Assembly: GCA_040954595.2 (NCBI GenBank)
Contig: CM082576.2
Location: forward strand, 19,282,001 to 19,346,000
Length of the DNA: 64,000 bases
Direction of reading: 5' to 3'
Source of the DNA: Balanoglossus misakiensis
Taxonomy: Eukaryota > Hemichordata
Of this stretch, positions 30,702 through 43,660 are shown piece by piece (within the stretch, counting starts at the first letter, position 1; each line of letters starts with the position of its first letter). Both the position numbers and the translations under genes were made by a program. The notes under the pieces are model-generated. The model searched no databases, was not told where the DNA came from, and saw only the letters and a program-made list of their open reading frames with translations.

Positions 30702-33700
30702 CATCCATACATAAATACAGACGCAACTGATTCCATAAGGCCCATGGTACATACCATATGGGACCTAAAAACTGCAGAAGCTACACAAAACATTAATACT
30801 GAAAACATGGCAAACAGTTGTTGCTAACGGGGTTTTAAATCTCCCTTATAGATATTTTTGAACTCCCAATTTATGATTATTGACTGTTTGATTGATTAGT
30901 TGTTGCACAAATGATAGTATTATCAAAGTAAATAATATCTGTGAGAAATTTCTTTTCATATTTATTTGAATATGGATAGGGTAAGATGGGGGTTAAACAA
31001 AACTACATTTGTTCAAAAGTGGCAAAAACACAAATATGCAAAAATCACTATAATTGTACACCATCTTACTTAAATCACTACAAGGAACATTCCTGTCAAA
31101 GTTCAAAGCAATCTGACAAGCGCTTTCAGACACAGCGAATTTGATAACCATCTACAAATATATTTTTATTTTTTAAACAATTCTTTTACAACACCTTACT
31201 TGGGTTACCCCCCTAGGAATCTGCATTCTGAGCAAAAATTACAAAATTGCTCAAAATTATAAATATACCAATTTCACAACAATTTGCAATTTGAACAAAA
31301 ACTATGGCTTTCAGAAAGGAAGATTTTTCTTTACCAATAATGCAGTAAAAGACAAAACAATAAAAATAGAAAATTCATAATATTAGCTCAAAACAAAACA
31401 TACAGGACTGTATGGCATTTATTGACATTTATAAGAATATGGACAGGGTATGATAGGGGGGGGGATTATAAATTCCAAGGGGGTCATCAATTTTTTGTCA
31501 TAGCTTTTTGGGGCCATAGAAAAAATAACCTAAAAAGTAGGAAATCCTACGTCCCCCTAAGCTTTCATTCTGGCCAACAACTTTTTATGAAGGCTTCTGC
31601 AGTTGTTAAAAACAGATTGCCTGCTATGTTAGACTATCAATCTATAGAGGGGATGAAAAATGTCCTTTTGTCAAGTGTCTGGATTTTGATAACTTCAACA
31701 GGTAAAAATATATTTGTAGATGTTTATCAAATTCGCTATGTCTGAAACAGTATGCTTGCAAATGTATTAATATAGTCAGATAATATGAATAGTGAAGATA
31801 GCAAAACAAACAGGTTTATGCTTATAGCCATAACTTCTATTAGTGATGTACATGTTGTACTTAGCAAATAATTGTTATGATCAACTTGGTTTTTATTGCA
31901 CAAGATCTTTTTATTGCATCCATGTTTCGTTTCATTCTGGATAATAGTCTGTCTAAATAAGTTAACAGGCTTGATGAGGGTTATTTTAAACAGTGTTCTC
32001 AAAAAACCTGCAATGTCATGCCCTATATTTATAAAGTTGAGGAGAGGTTGTATTCCTAGCAGGATGTTGAAATCATTGGAGGACAAACCCTGCCAGTACC
32101 AAAAGTTGCTGGGTGTTATAAATGTTTGAGTAACCCCCCCCCCCCCCCTTCCCCAATAACACAATATATACTAAAACATTTTTACAACATCTTACTCAGT
32201 TTACCCTTAGGAATATGCCTACCAAATCAATCTGGCATGCAGTTTTAAAGAAAAAAAAATGACCAAAAGTGGCAAAAATTGCTCAAAATTAAAATATGCA
32301 AATTTTTCAACAATTTGAACAAAACTTTGGTTACTCAGACAACCATTAGAAGCTTCATACTAAAATTCAAAGAATGAGGCCTATAACTTTAAGAAATGAT
32401 GATTTCTTTACCAATAATGTGGAATAATACAAAAAATGCATAAAAGATTTTTGGCATAAAAAATTAAAAATCGATCATATTAGCTCAAAACATACAGGAC
32501 TGTTTGAGGTAGACATAAAGTACATGCATACTGATTTTCAAATGAATGTGACCAGTGGTTGTTGAGTTTGAGTTTTGACCAATTTCACATTTTCCTAGCT
32601 AATTTGCATATTTTTGGCAATGACAGCTTCATTTGAACAAACTCCAATCTTCAGCCTGGCCTGCATCTACACACCAAATATCGAGGTCATATGCCCAGCG
32701 GTTTTCAAGTTTGTGATGTGGACGGACATACAGACATACATACATACATCCACCGATATCATAAGGTCCCATGGTAAAGCAAATGGGACCTTACAAAACT
32801 ATGATAACTCAGATCACCTATGAAGCTTCATACTAAATTTCAAATAAGTCAGCTGATCAATTCCAGAAAAGCAGATTTTCTACCGATAATGTGGAAAGAG
32901 ACAAAAAATACATAAAAAATCGAAAATTCACATTAGCTCACAACATATAGAACTGTGTGAGGTTAACATAACTTACAGGAATACCAATTTTCAATTTTGA
33001 AAGCAATTTGCTCAGTAGTTGTCGAGTTCCCGAGTTTGGACGAATTTGACACTTTCCCAGCTAATTTGCATATTTTGGCAATGACAACTTCATTTTGACA
33101 ACTCCCACTTAATGCCCTGCCTGCATCTCCACACTAAATATCAAGGTCACATGCCAGTGGTTTCCAAGTGTTTGATATTGATAGACATACAGACAAACAT
33201 CCATACAGACATCCATATATACAGGTGCAACTGATCCCATAAGGTCCCATGGTATAAATACATATACCTGCACCAAATGGGACCTAATAATTCTGATAAA
33301 ATGCCTACATAGTAAGTTTAAAAACCAATTGTACCTTCAACGTCCTTGGACAACAATGGCTAATATTACTTGCCAAGGGCGACTAGAATTTTGGGGGCCT
33401 GATGCAATTCTGATACATGTACTTCATGATTTAGAGATATTGTGAAAATCCTGTCAACCGAATTACAGGGAAATCAGATTTTCCATGTAAAATCATATCA
33501 CCCAAAAATGTCAAGTGTCGAAAATAATTTTGAAACAAAAAGTCTACTCAAAATCATACCAAAATTTAAATTTTAAAGCAGTACGTTAGGCAAGCAATTT
33601 GAGAATGAAGAAACTTACAAAAAAATTATAAATTGAAAATAACTTACAAATGCCGTACACAAACTTACAATCACTACCATATTACTGTACAAGTTAAAAG

Positions 33701-33985
33701 GACATTGTACCAGCAGAGACATTGCGATCGAGCAATCCCCAAGATATACATGACATGGTCTAATTACAAATATTGAATATGTAAAATAGGTACACAACAC
33801 TTCCATTCTTTCAGTACAGTCAGCTGCTTGTTAACAATAGGCATGTAGCTATTTCATCAAATTTACAGCCCAAGTCATGCCTATACAATTCTCCCTTAAG
33901 CTACCCTAAGTGAGTGATGAAAATCTCATATGGTCGACAATTGATGGCCGATTTTTGCCATGTTAAAGAAATGGGAGTTCATAAG

Positions 33986-34787
33986 GCTGCATTCACAAAC
34001 ACCAAACACCTCTGGAGAGGGGGGGGGGGGGCAGGAGAATTGAGCGGGGGGGGGGGGGATTTGAAAAATTGAAGGTATGTAAGGGGGGATTTGAAATAAT
34101 TTAGGGACTGAAAGGGGGGACTTGAAAACTTTGACGACTAAATATTTATTTTGAGTCCACAAAAATGCAGTTTCGCGCCCTTTATTTTACACCCCCTCCC
34201 ACACCCACCCCCCTCCATTCATCAACACCTTTCAATCATTAACTGGTTTATCTAGTGTCCCATGTCAGGGGACTTGCCCCCACCCCATGATAACTTTGAG
34301 CGGCGACGGTTAAATTTATCCTCCCCAACATACTGGTAGTTGAGTTAATTTGCTTTTGCCGGGTTCATAAAAATGCAGCTTTGAGCTCTGTATTTTATAA
34401 AATTTTCTTACGTGGGAGGGGGACACCCCTTCCCACACCCACCCCCTTCAATTCCCGGTTTACAATGTCTCCCAACACAGAATACAAATACTTAAAAAAT
34501 AAAAACCATGTTCAGTTTTAATACCCACTGATGAGGGGAAACATCAGTTTCAAAGTCTTTTCATGGGAGCGCTGTTTTTCTTTTTTACAAGATAGATAAG
34601 TGATGTGTTTTGCTCTGTGAAAGAAAATGGGGGGGGGGGGATTTTAAAATTTTGGCAGTTCAGAAGGGGGTGGGGGATTTGAAAATATTTCGGGTTCTGT
34701 ACAGGGGGGGGGGGCATGTGAAAATTAGCAGTAAAAAAATTGAATTCTCCCCCCCCCCCCCCCATCCAGAGGTGTTTGTGAATGGAG
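33986..34787. mobile_element. 802-bp terminal-inverted-repeat element, G/C-tract rich
   Basis: The ends are GCTGCATTCACAAACACC and (reverse complement of the right end) GCTCCATTCACAAACACC, 17 of 18 identical, followed inward by TCTGGA and poly-G. CATAAG flanks it on both sides (33,980-33,985 and 34,788-34,793). The paralogous site at 41,301-41,306 has a single CATAAG and no element, which proves insertion. The inside consists of GGGGGATTTGAAAAT-like units. No transposase is seen. The 6-8 bp duplication would suit hAT-like activity, but that is inference. Confidence 0.88.
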
Positions 34788-35223
34788 CATAAGCTAAAGC
34801 TAAAGTGATAATGGGTCATAACAGACAAAATAACAAAATGTGAAAAACATTTAATGAGTTTAATATGCTAACTACGGAGACAGACATGTTTGACCAAAGC
34901 ATGAAATACACAAAATGTATCATTTCTTCCACCTCTTACTACAGTGGGTTGTAGACTTTTCGCCCAGAATGCAATGTGATTTGACCCCGTAGCGCAAAGT
35001 GAAAACCTATTTAAGGCAGCCAGAATTTTCTGCATAGTATGACGGAAACATTTGTAAAGTCATGGCTAGCGTGGGCTGGTAAGTTTATATGGGGCTCTCC
35101 ATGATAACCAGTTGTGGCTTAATACCACCACCATAATTTTGAAAGGGCGACTTCACTATTTGATGGGAAAAGGTAGCCTTTACAAACAAGCTATGGAGCA
35201 TGTATACAGCAAGTTGTGCTTAC

Positions 35224-35296
35224 CGGAAAGCGGTCTTGGATCAGGCCTAGGTATTCTCTTCCTCCTCCGGCATACGTTGAAATGCTGTGTTTAAGA
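35224..35296 (-). other. Candidate micro-exon a, copy 1
   Basis: On the minus strand TTGATTCACAG precedes a 73-nt segment that is followed by CCG|GTAAGCAC. One frame is open across it (peptide about LKHSISTYAGGGREYLGLIQ). The same segment with the same splice-like flanks is at 41,959-42,031. Coding status is unproven; it could be an exon of a lncRNA or a repeat that mimics one. Confidence 0.3.
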
Positions 35297-36473
35297 CTGT
35301 GAATCAAATATATGCTTATCAATTAGTAACCAATCAACCTTGCTTTAGAATTATTTGGGCCATACTAATTAGTGAAAATATGCAAAACATGGTATAATAT
35401 AGGGTCAGACTGTGCTGCGATAATGTACGTGGAATACGAATCAGAGAAATCTGTAACAGCGATCTTGAAACTCCATTTACATCAGTACTGCAGTAAAGTG
35501 GTCCACATGGGTATACCACAAACATGGCAGTTAGGTGACAAGTGAAACTGACATCATATCTGTAAACGACAGGTGTACACACACTTTGACATCTACGTAA
35601 CACTGTACAATGATTTCTTAATGTTTGTTGTGAAAATGAAACTTACATTTGATCCACCTCACTTTTCATACAACTGGTTAGCGCAAGAATGTAAATTGTT
35701 GGCAATTATAAAACATTTATTTTACTATAGAAAAGTAAGCCTTTACATTTAAACTTTGAATATCAGTATACTAAAATGTTTCAAACGTGGCTGTCAGTAT
35801 ATCTCATGGCATGGTGGCAGAAGTACATGTTGTTACCAGGGAAGACACATTGAACATAGACAAGCGCACTAGTCGCTTGGTGATTTTTCATCTAGATTCT
35901 CAAAACTTTCTGTGCATTTGGTAGCTTTGAGCAAGTTTCTGGTACTGAGCTGAGTTTCGAATTTGGAACTGGGCTGCTTTGGCTTTGATTACCATGGGCC
36001 AATATGATCTTATGCACACATTTTTGAAAAAAACTCCAGCCTGTTTGTGTCGTGATCTATATTTTTCTTTGTGGCCTAAGGTATTGTTTTATTTCACTAT
36101 AAACAACACTACTTTCCTTCATGTGTCTATATATAATAATAGATCTCTTAGCCAGTTTGATGAAGCATAGTGTTGGACTAGCACACTTTCAGCCAAAATT
36201 ACGGTATCTCCCCGTGTATTGGTATGGGAGTAATTTCTAGCTATATGGTTAAGGAAATGCATCCAAATTTAATTTATGCTTCACATGAAGATTTGAACTT
36301 GACCATTTAATTCATGTCATCACGATCATATCACAGGCAACCGAGGCTAGAATTCGAAGGAAAAAAGTATTGATAACTGGAAGGTGTAAATTAGTTCGTA
36401 GACATACATTGTTTCCTATTGTTTCGGTTGTGCCACGCCCGATAAAAGCAAATATACAGCAAGTCATGCTTAC

Positions 36474-36548
36474 CATTGAGCGGTCTTAAACTCGCCCCAG
36501 ACGAGGAAGAGAATCCCGAGTTGAAATGCAGACAATTTCAGGCAGCAT
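36474..36548 (-). other. Candidate micro-exon b, copy 1
   Basis: On the minus strand TTTGATTCACAG precedes a 75-nt segment ending CAATG|GTAAGCATG. The open frame (phase 2 in) encodes roughly CCLKLSAFQLGILFLVWGEF and leaves two nt, which joins in frame to micro-exon a. Compared with the copy at 42,959-43,033 there are at least four substitutions in the core, three of them synonymous in this frame. This mildly favours coding, but the sample is tiny. Confidence 0.3.
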
Positions 36549-36590
36549 CTGTGAATCAAATAGATATAGAAGTTAGTAACCAGTCATAGT

Positions 36591-39150
36591 AGCTCTAAGT
36601 TGGGTGTAAAAGTCTAAGTTGGGTGTACTAACTCTCCTTGTTAACAGTAACTTTCAAAGAAACTGAGCAATTGGTTAAAAAGATTTGCTATCCAAAAACA
36701 AAGAAATTTACAACAAACTACCTAAATATTGACAACCAGAATTTAATCAAAGTTGCACATACATGTACATGTGTTATGAAATTGTTAACTAACTTCCAAA
36801 GCAATCAGGAACCAGATATTAACTGAATATGCTCACGTGCAGTACTGTGATTGGTTGACAGAATAACAAGATTAGAAAAACCAGTTTTAAACCATTTTGG
36901 TTTATAGTGTATATGGTGTAAGGGTTGTGTGTTGCACCATTGTGAAATGTAAACATGTTTGTGGAATTGTTGCCTTGTCAATTTTTGTAAGGGGTTATGA
37001 GTCATGTACCCCATCCTGAACTGCATAAAAATAATAAGTCTATGGAATTCTAAAACTCTTTGATCAAAAATGGCAAGAAATATACCAAAAAGTATGAATA
37101 TTTCACCAGATTTCAACAAATCTGATTTCTGTTCATGCCTAAGAACCTCTTTAACAAGTTTCAATAAGGTAGACATTTTGGCAAACAACAGGAAATTCAG
37201 ACAAATCTGACTGATATCACATATATGAATTCCCATTCAAAGTTTCCAACCAATTGGACTTGTGGTATTACCGAAGACTATTTGGCCAAACCCTGCAGAA
37301 ATTCCCAAAAAATACAATTATGCAAATTTCATTACAATTTGATCATATCTGACTGAGATCACCCCTAGAAACCCAAATACAAAGTATCAAAACAATTGCA
37401 CCTACATTTCACAGGATTGGATTTTTTGGCAAAAACAGGAAATATTGCCCAAAAATGCATTTTTGCAAATTTCACCACCGTTTGCACAAATGTGATTCAG
37501 GTAAGCCCTATGAACCTCCATACCAAGTTTCCAATCAATTGGACATGTAATTTCAGAGAAAAATTTTTTTTAACAAAACTGCAGAAAATTCCCCCAAAAA
37601 TTCATAAAAAATAGGAAACGCCAGATACTGACTCCACCTGAACAAAATCATACGAGGTCTTCCCAAAGTACTTGCACACCAATGCACGCCAATTTTTAAC
37701 TTAATCTGATCCGCTGTTATTAAGTTTTTCAATTTTGACTATTTGAACATTTTTCCAGTTAATACCAGTATGCATTTTTTCGCAATAACAATTTCTATGT
37801 ACACACTAAATATCAGTAGTTTCAAGTTTTTGATGTTGATGGACATACACATACATACATCAATACATTAAGACGAAACTGATCCATTCACAAAATACAT
37901 AATTCTGTATGAGGCACACATACAGACATACATAGCCGACGGACACCAACTTATGCTATAAGCTGACATTTATATACATGTTAGCCAAAAACCAAAATCA
38001 ACCTCAAAATAGACATTAAAATATATTGCACCACCATGAGAAGACAAATTCATTTTTTGACAAATTTTCTGGGGCGTCATTGATATAGCATGGCATATTG
38101 TCAAAGTACGTAGGCTCTGTGATAAGATTCCATACACACAAAATGGTAACCTTGGAAGTCCAGCTGACGTAGTTATGCAATGGCGTCTCGTGTATTCCGT
38201 CGCCAAAAAATCATCGTAAACTAATTGATAGTCGGGGTCACAATTCAAGACGACTTTCTCTAAATTCTTTATGAATGGATTAAATCGAAATCGAAATGTT
38301 GACGTATGACGTACGGAATGAGATCTGAACAGACATTCAATGTTATCATTCTCGCTCGATCACATATTGGGTAGGCCATCTAGCAATCGCTATATAGTAT
38401 TGGCGATAACAGACTGTCTATAAACACACAAAACGGATTTTACTGTTGAGTGTGATCAACCGCCATGTTATTTTTCTCTGAACAATAGACAAATAGAAAG
38501 CCTGGTGACATTTTGAGATTGACTGCGTGAGGACCACAATATGTGTGAATCATTTACGGTTTGTCTTGATGAATGGGTCACGTCATAGTCATAACGCGGA
38601 TTCGGCTGCACGCCAACTATCCGCCATATTGTCTCCACTAACTTACTCGTAAGTAGTTTCAAACTTCATTTGAAAAGAGTATTCGTCTGACGGTCCTGTA
38701 GATTAACAATTTACGCTCTATGAAGCAACTAAACAACGTTAGCTTCCTTGTGGATTCACGTAGGGAAGTTATTCGTAACGACGGGTACAGCGTCTGAGCA
38801 TGGACAGAACCACGGCAATATCGCCAGGAATGTCTCATTTCACAGCGCCCTCAAACAGTCGATCTCCTCAAACTATCGTTTCCACTGGTCATATATGCAG
38901 CATTAACGAAAGCTCTCATAGACAACCATGTAATAGAAAAATTAAAACTTTAATAACTTCATTAATATCAAAGCCACACCCACCAAAACCTTTCCAGTTC
39001 TTGCCATATGATATCTGAACCTGTGTACTAAATTTGGTTGAAATCGGTTCAGCGGTTCTTGAGATATCGGGTATACAGACAGACACACACATACACAGAC
39101 ATCGCTAAACTATAAGCTCACGTGATTTTCAGGTGAGCTAAAAATTGGGT
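36591..39150. other. Spacer between the two duplication copies
   Basis: 36.6-37.95 kb is made of the A-rich dispersed family (TACCAAGTTTCCAATCAATTG, GAAATTCCCAAAAAATACAA). 38.0-38.9 kb is less repetitive, with more CpG, and holds only short open frames that I cannot identify. Near 39,025-39,085 GTTGAAATCGGTTCAGCGGT and an ACAGACAGACACACAC run resemble the 3' tail of an old retroelement. No gene can be supported. Confidence 0.45.
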
Positions 39151-41958
39151 TACCCCTAGGAATATTCCTACCATATTTCAAAGCCATCAAAAAAGCAGTT
39201 TCAAAGAAAAACACATTTGTTCAAAAGTGGCAAAAACACAAATATGCAAACATCTCTATAATTGTACACCATCTTACTTCAATCACTACAAGGAACATTC
39301 CTGCCAAAATTCAAAGCAATCTGACAAGGGTTTGAACGGTTTAACAGAAAACAGTTTTTGACAAAGATTGCAAAAAATATCCCCAATAACACAAGCACGC
39401 AGTTTTAACCATTTTTATGACATCTTCCTTGGGTTACCCCTGGGAATCTGCCTACCAAATTGCAAAGCATTCTGACCATAATTGGCAAAATTGCTCAAAA
39501 TTATAAATATGCCTATTTTACAACAATCTGAACAAAAAATATGGTAACTCGGACCACCCATAGGAAGCTTCATACTAAATTTCGAAGGAGTCGGACTATC
39601 GCTTTCAGAAGTGAAGATTTTTTTTTACCAATAATGTGGAAAAAGACAAAAAAAATTAATAAACATTAGAAAATTCATAATATTAGCTCACAACATACAG
39701 GACTGTATGGGGTTCATTGACATACCAATCTGACCAGTGGTTGTCAAGTTTCTGACTTTTGACCAATTTCACATTTACACAGGTAATATTTTGGCAATGA
39801 CAATTTCATTTGAACAAAATCCCATCTACAGCCCCGCCTGCATCTACACACTAAATATGGAAGTGATATGCCCAGCGGTTTTCATCCATTCACTCATACA
39901 TACAAATGCAACTGATTCCATAAGGTCCCAATCGTATATATGTACATAAACCAAATGGGACCTAAAAATTGCTCCAAAATTATAAATACGCAATTTTTGG
40001 CAACAATTTAAACAAAACTATGGTTGGTAACTCAGATCACCTATGAAGCTTCATAATAAATTTCAAACAAGTCAGCTGATCAATTCCAGAAAAGTAGGTT
40101 TTTACCGACAATGTGGAAAGAGACAAAAAAAATGCTTAAAAATAGAAAATTCACATTATTAGCTCACAACATGTAGAATTGTGAGAGGATACCATAAGGT
40201 ACATGCATACCAATTATCAATTTTGAAAGCAATTTGCCCAGTAGTTGTTGAGTTCCCAAGTTTTGACGAATTTGACACTTTCCCAGCTAATTTGCATATT
40301 TGGCAATGACAACTTCACTTAGACAAACTCCCATCTACTGCCCTGTCTGCACATTAAATATCAAGGTGAAATGCCAGTAGTTTCCAAATGTTTGATGTTG
40401 ATGGACATACAAACATCCATACATACAGGTGCAACTGATCCCGTAAGGTACCATGGTATAAATACATATACCAAATGGGACCTAATAATTCTGATAAAAT
40501 GCGTACATACGTACATACATACAAGTCAGCAATAAGGAGACGGGATAGTGGGCTGGCACTGAGTGTCTATTTCTATTGCAAATTATAAACATGCAGCAAG
40601 TGTAAAAACCACATGTACCTTCAACGTCCTTGGACAACACATTTTTGTAACTTTCCCAGATCAATGGCTAATATTACTTGCCAAAGGCGACTAGAATTTT
40701 GGGAGCCTGATGCAAGTCTGATACATGTACTTCATGATTTAGAGATATGATGAAAATCCTGTCAACCGAATTACAGGGAAATCAGATTTTCCATGTAAAA
40801 TCATATCACCCAAAAGTGTCAAAAATAATTTTGAAACAAAAAGTCTACTCAAAATCATACCAAAATTTAAATGTTAATGCAGTACGTTAGGCAAGCAATT
40901 TGAGAATGAAGAAACTTACAAAATAATTTATAAATTGTAAATAATTTACAAATGCCGCACACAAACTTACAATTACTACCATATTACTAAACATGTTAAA
41001 AGGACATTGTACCAGCAGAGACATTGTGATCGAGCAATCCCCAAGATATACATGACATGGTCTAATTACAAATATTGAATATGTAAAATATGTACACAAC
41101 ACTTCCAGTCTTACAGTACAGTCAGCTGCTTGTGAACAATAGTCATGTAGCTATTTCATCAAATTTACAGCCCAAGTCTTGCCTATACAATTCTCCCTAC
41201 TTTAAACACGTTTTAAGCTACCCTAAATGAGTGATGAAAATCTCATACGGTCGATAATTTCAAGATGGCCGATTTTTGCCATGTTAAAGAAATGGGAGTT
41301 CATAAGCTAAAATGATGATGGGTCATTCTTGAACTTTTTAACAGAAAAAATAGCAAAAGTGAAAAAAAGTTTAATATGCTAACTACCGAGACAGAAATGT
41401 TTGACCGAAGGAAGTCATGAAATACAGTAAACATATCATTTCTTCTATCTCTTACTACAGTTGGTTATGGACTTTCCGCCCAGAATGCAATGAGATTTGA
41501 CACCTAGCGCAAAGTGAAAAACCTATTTAAGGCAGCCAGAATTTTCTGCATAGTATGACGGAAACATTTGTAAAGTCATGGCTAGCATGGGTTGGCAGGT
41601 TTATGGGACCCGCTCAGGTTCCCTCGAATAACACATAATGCATGATTGGTGACTGATTATTGTTTATTTGTTGATTTTGTCACATTTTCAGAAAAATCCC
41701 TATCAATCAGTCATATTTGTTTGGCCTTGCTATACAGCGCAATATGAATCTTGTTGACTGAAATTGTTGAGGATAGTGGTACATAAAGGTTACCAATTGG
41801 AAAATATTAAAATGATTATTAGTGGTGTCCAACTCTTCATGATAACCAGTTGTGGCTTGCCACCACCATAATTTTAAAAGGGTGACTTCACTATTTGATG
41901 GGAAAAGGTAGCATTTACAAACAAGCTATGGAGCATGTATACAGCAAGGTGTGCTTAC

Positions 41959-42031
41959 CGGAAAGCGGTCTTGGATCAGGCCTAGGTATTCTCTTCCTCC
42001 TCCGGCATACATTGAAATGCTGTGTTTAAGA
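41959..42031 (-). other. Candidate micro-exon a, copy 2
   Basis: Same 73-nt segment and the same TTGATTCACAG / GTAAGCAC flanks as at 35,224-35,296, with one substitution visible inside it (ACG to ATG in the open frame). Confidence 0.3.
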
Positions 42032-42365
42032 CTGTGAATCAAATATATGCAAATATTAATTAGTAACCAATCAACCTTGCTTTAGAATTATGTGGGCCAT
42101 ACAAATTAGTGAAAATATGCAAAACATGGTATAATATAGGGTCAGAAAAAATTTCCAGCCTGTTTGTGTCATGATTTACATTTTTCTTTCTGGCCTAAAG
42201 TATTGTTTTATTTCACTCTAAACAACATTACTTTCCTTCATGCGTCTAATATAATAACAGATCTCTTAGCCAGTTTGATTAAGCATAGTGTTGGACTAGC
42301 ACACGTTCAGCCAAAGTTAAAGTATCTCCCTGTGTATTGATATGGGAGTAATTTTAGCTATATGG

Positions 42366-42720
42366 TTAAAGGGACAAAGTCTCTCTGTCGCTGTCCTTTT
42401 TCCATTAATTATGTTTGATACAAGACACTGTTTATGTCAATGTACATTTGGATATATAGTGAATAAATGATCAACCACACAAAACTTCCATCCCGCTTGT
42501 ATGATATGAGAGTAAAAACTCGCCCAAAATGAATAAATGGTAAAGAACGATTATTCATTTTGGCGAGTATTTTTACTCTCGTGTCTACAAGTGGGACGGA
42601 AGTTGTGTGTGGCTGAACGTTCATTCACTATATATCTACATGTAGAATAACAAACGGTGTCTTGTATCAAATATAATTAATGGAAAAAAGGGCAGCGAGA
42701 GAGAGACTTTGTCCCTTTAA
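42366..42720. mobile_element. 347-bp TTAA-flanked foldback MITE
   Basis: TTAA at 42,366-42,369, then AGGGACAAAGTCTCTCT; the far end reads AGAGAGACTTTGTCCCT, then TTAA at 42,717-42,720. The arms are long inverted repeats (ACTTCCATCCCGCTTGT pairs with ACAAGTGGGACGGAAGT). The paralogous position in copy 1 (36,249-36,252) has a single TTAA between TATATGG and GGAAATGCATCC, an exact empty site. Relatives are at 4,783-4,856 (fragment), 45,541-45,572 (fragment) and 63,438-63,757. Confidence 0.92.
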
Positions 42721-42958
42721 GGAAATGCATCCACATTTATTTTATGCTCCACGTGAAGATTTGAACTTGTGAGTTGTCCATCTAATTCATGACATCACGA
42801 TCATATCACAAGCAATCGAGGCCAGAATTCGAAGGGGAAAAAACAGGTACATTGTATTGAAAGCTGGAATATGTAAATTAGTTCGTAGACATACATTTCT
42901 TCCTATTGTTTCGGTTGCAACACCCGATAAAAGCAAATATAAAGCAAGTCATGCTTAC

Positions 42959-43033
42959 CATTGAGCGGTCTTAAACTCGCCCCGGACAAGGAAGAGAATC
43001 CCGAGTTGAAACGCAGACAGTTTCAGGCAGCAT
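42959..43033 (-). other. Candidate micro-exon b, copy 2
   Basis: 75-nt segment with TTTGATTCACAG before and CAATG|GTAAGCATG after it on the minus strand. In the open frame it encodes CCLKLSAFQLGILFLVRGEF. Its first three bases are ATG, so in phase 0 it would instead give a short peptide ending at TAA. Confidence 0.3.
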
Positions 43034-43230
43034 CTGTGAATCAAATAGACATAGAAGTTAGTAACCAGTCATAGAAGCTCTGCGTGGCAGGGCTGCGTGT
43101 TAACGGCTATACCATAGCTCCCACTGGTAGCTTATAACAGTCTCAATGGTGCCAAAAATCTCCCCAACAACAAAACCAACCCTGGTCAGTTTATTCGCTA
43201 TCGCTTTGCCTTAAAAGTTATACTGTAGTG

Positions 43231-43660
43231 TGTTACCACAGGGGGCTCCTCCCTCCGCATTTTTTATTGTTTGTTTGTTGTTGTTGATTGGCATAATAAA
43301 CAAATACATATTTCTTTATTAATAAATATGGTTTGTTGACATGTAAGTGTTAGGGTATATTCAACAGTTAGGGTTACTGTTGGAATTTTTTTCGATCCAC
43401 GGCCCCGGGCATCACTAAGCCACAGGGGGTGGGGGGGGGGGTTTGGGGGGGGTGATGCCGGCCATGGATCGAAAAAATGCCAACACTAATTCTAACCATT
43501 GAATATACCATAACCTGTCAAATATACCCTAATAACCTAACCCTTACATGTCAACAAACCATATTTATTAATAAAGAAATATGTATTTGTTTATTATGCC
43601 AATCAACAACAACAAACAAACAATAAAATCGCCTAGGGAGAGCCCCCTGTGGTGTTACGG
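43231..43660. repeat. Long foldback element with a G-run spacer
   Basis: The left arm, TGTTACCACAGGGGGCTC ... GCATCAC (43,231-43,415), pairs with the right arm, GTGATGCC ... GAGCCCCCTGTGGTG (43,452-43,660). Internal matches include TTTATTAATAAATATGGTTT with its complement and GACATGTAAGTGTTAGGGT with ACCCTTACATGTC. The 36-bp spacer is mostly G. It is non-coding. Confidence 0.88.

Larger units (their letters stand above)
30960..36590. repeat. Segmental duplication, copy 1
   Basis: Long stretches match 39,150-43,080 in the same orientation and order. Examples are GTGGCAAAAACACAAATATG (31,019/39,228), CCTTCAACGTCCTTGGACAA (33,333/40,619), GACATGGTCTAATTACAAAT, GGAAACATTTGTAAAGTCAT and TTGAGCGGTCTTAAACTCGC. 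Copy 1 carries extra blocks at 33,986-34,787 (a transposon) and about 35,414-36,024. Most of it is non-coding repeat; candidate minus-strand micro-exons are listed separately. Confidence 0.85.
39150..43080. repeat. Segmental duplication, copy 2
   Basis: Direct counterpart of 30,960-36,590. It lacks the transposon at 33,986-34,787 and about 610 bp corresponding to 35,414-36,024. It has about 230 extra bp near 41,600-41,830 and a MITE at 42,370-42,716. The palindromic tail GGTACCATGGTATAAATAC ... CCAAATGGGACC near 40,446-40,483 is shared with the dispersed repeats of copy 1. Confidence 0.85.

Noticed and set aside
34020-34062. Poly-G runs as telomere-like sequence
   Set aside because: There is no TTAGGG periodicity; they belong to an 802-bp transposon with inverted ends.
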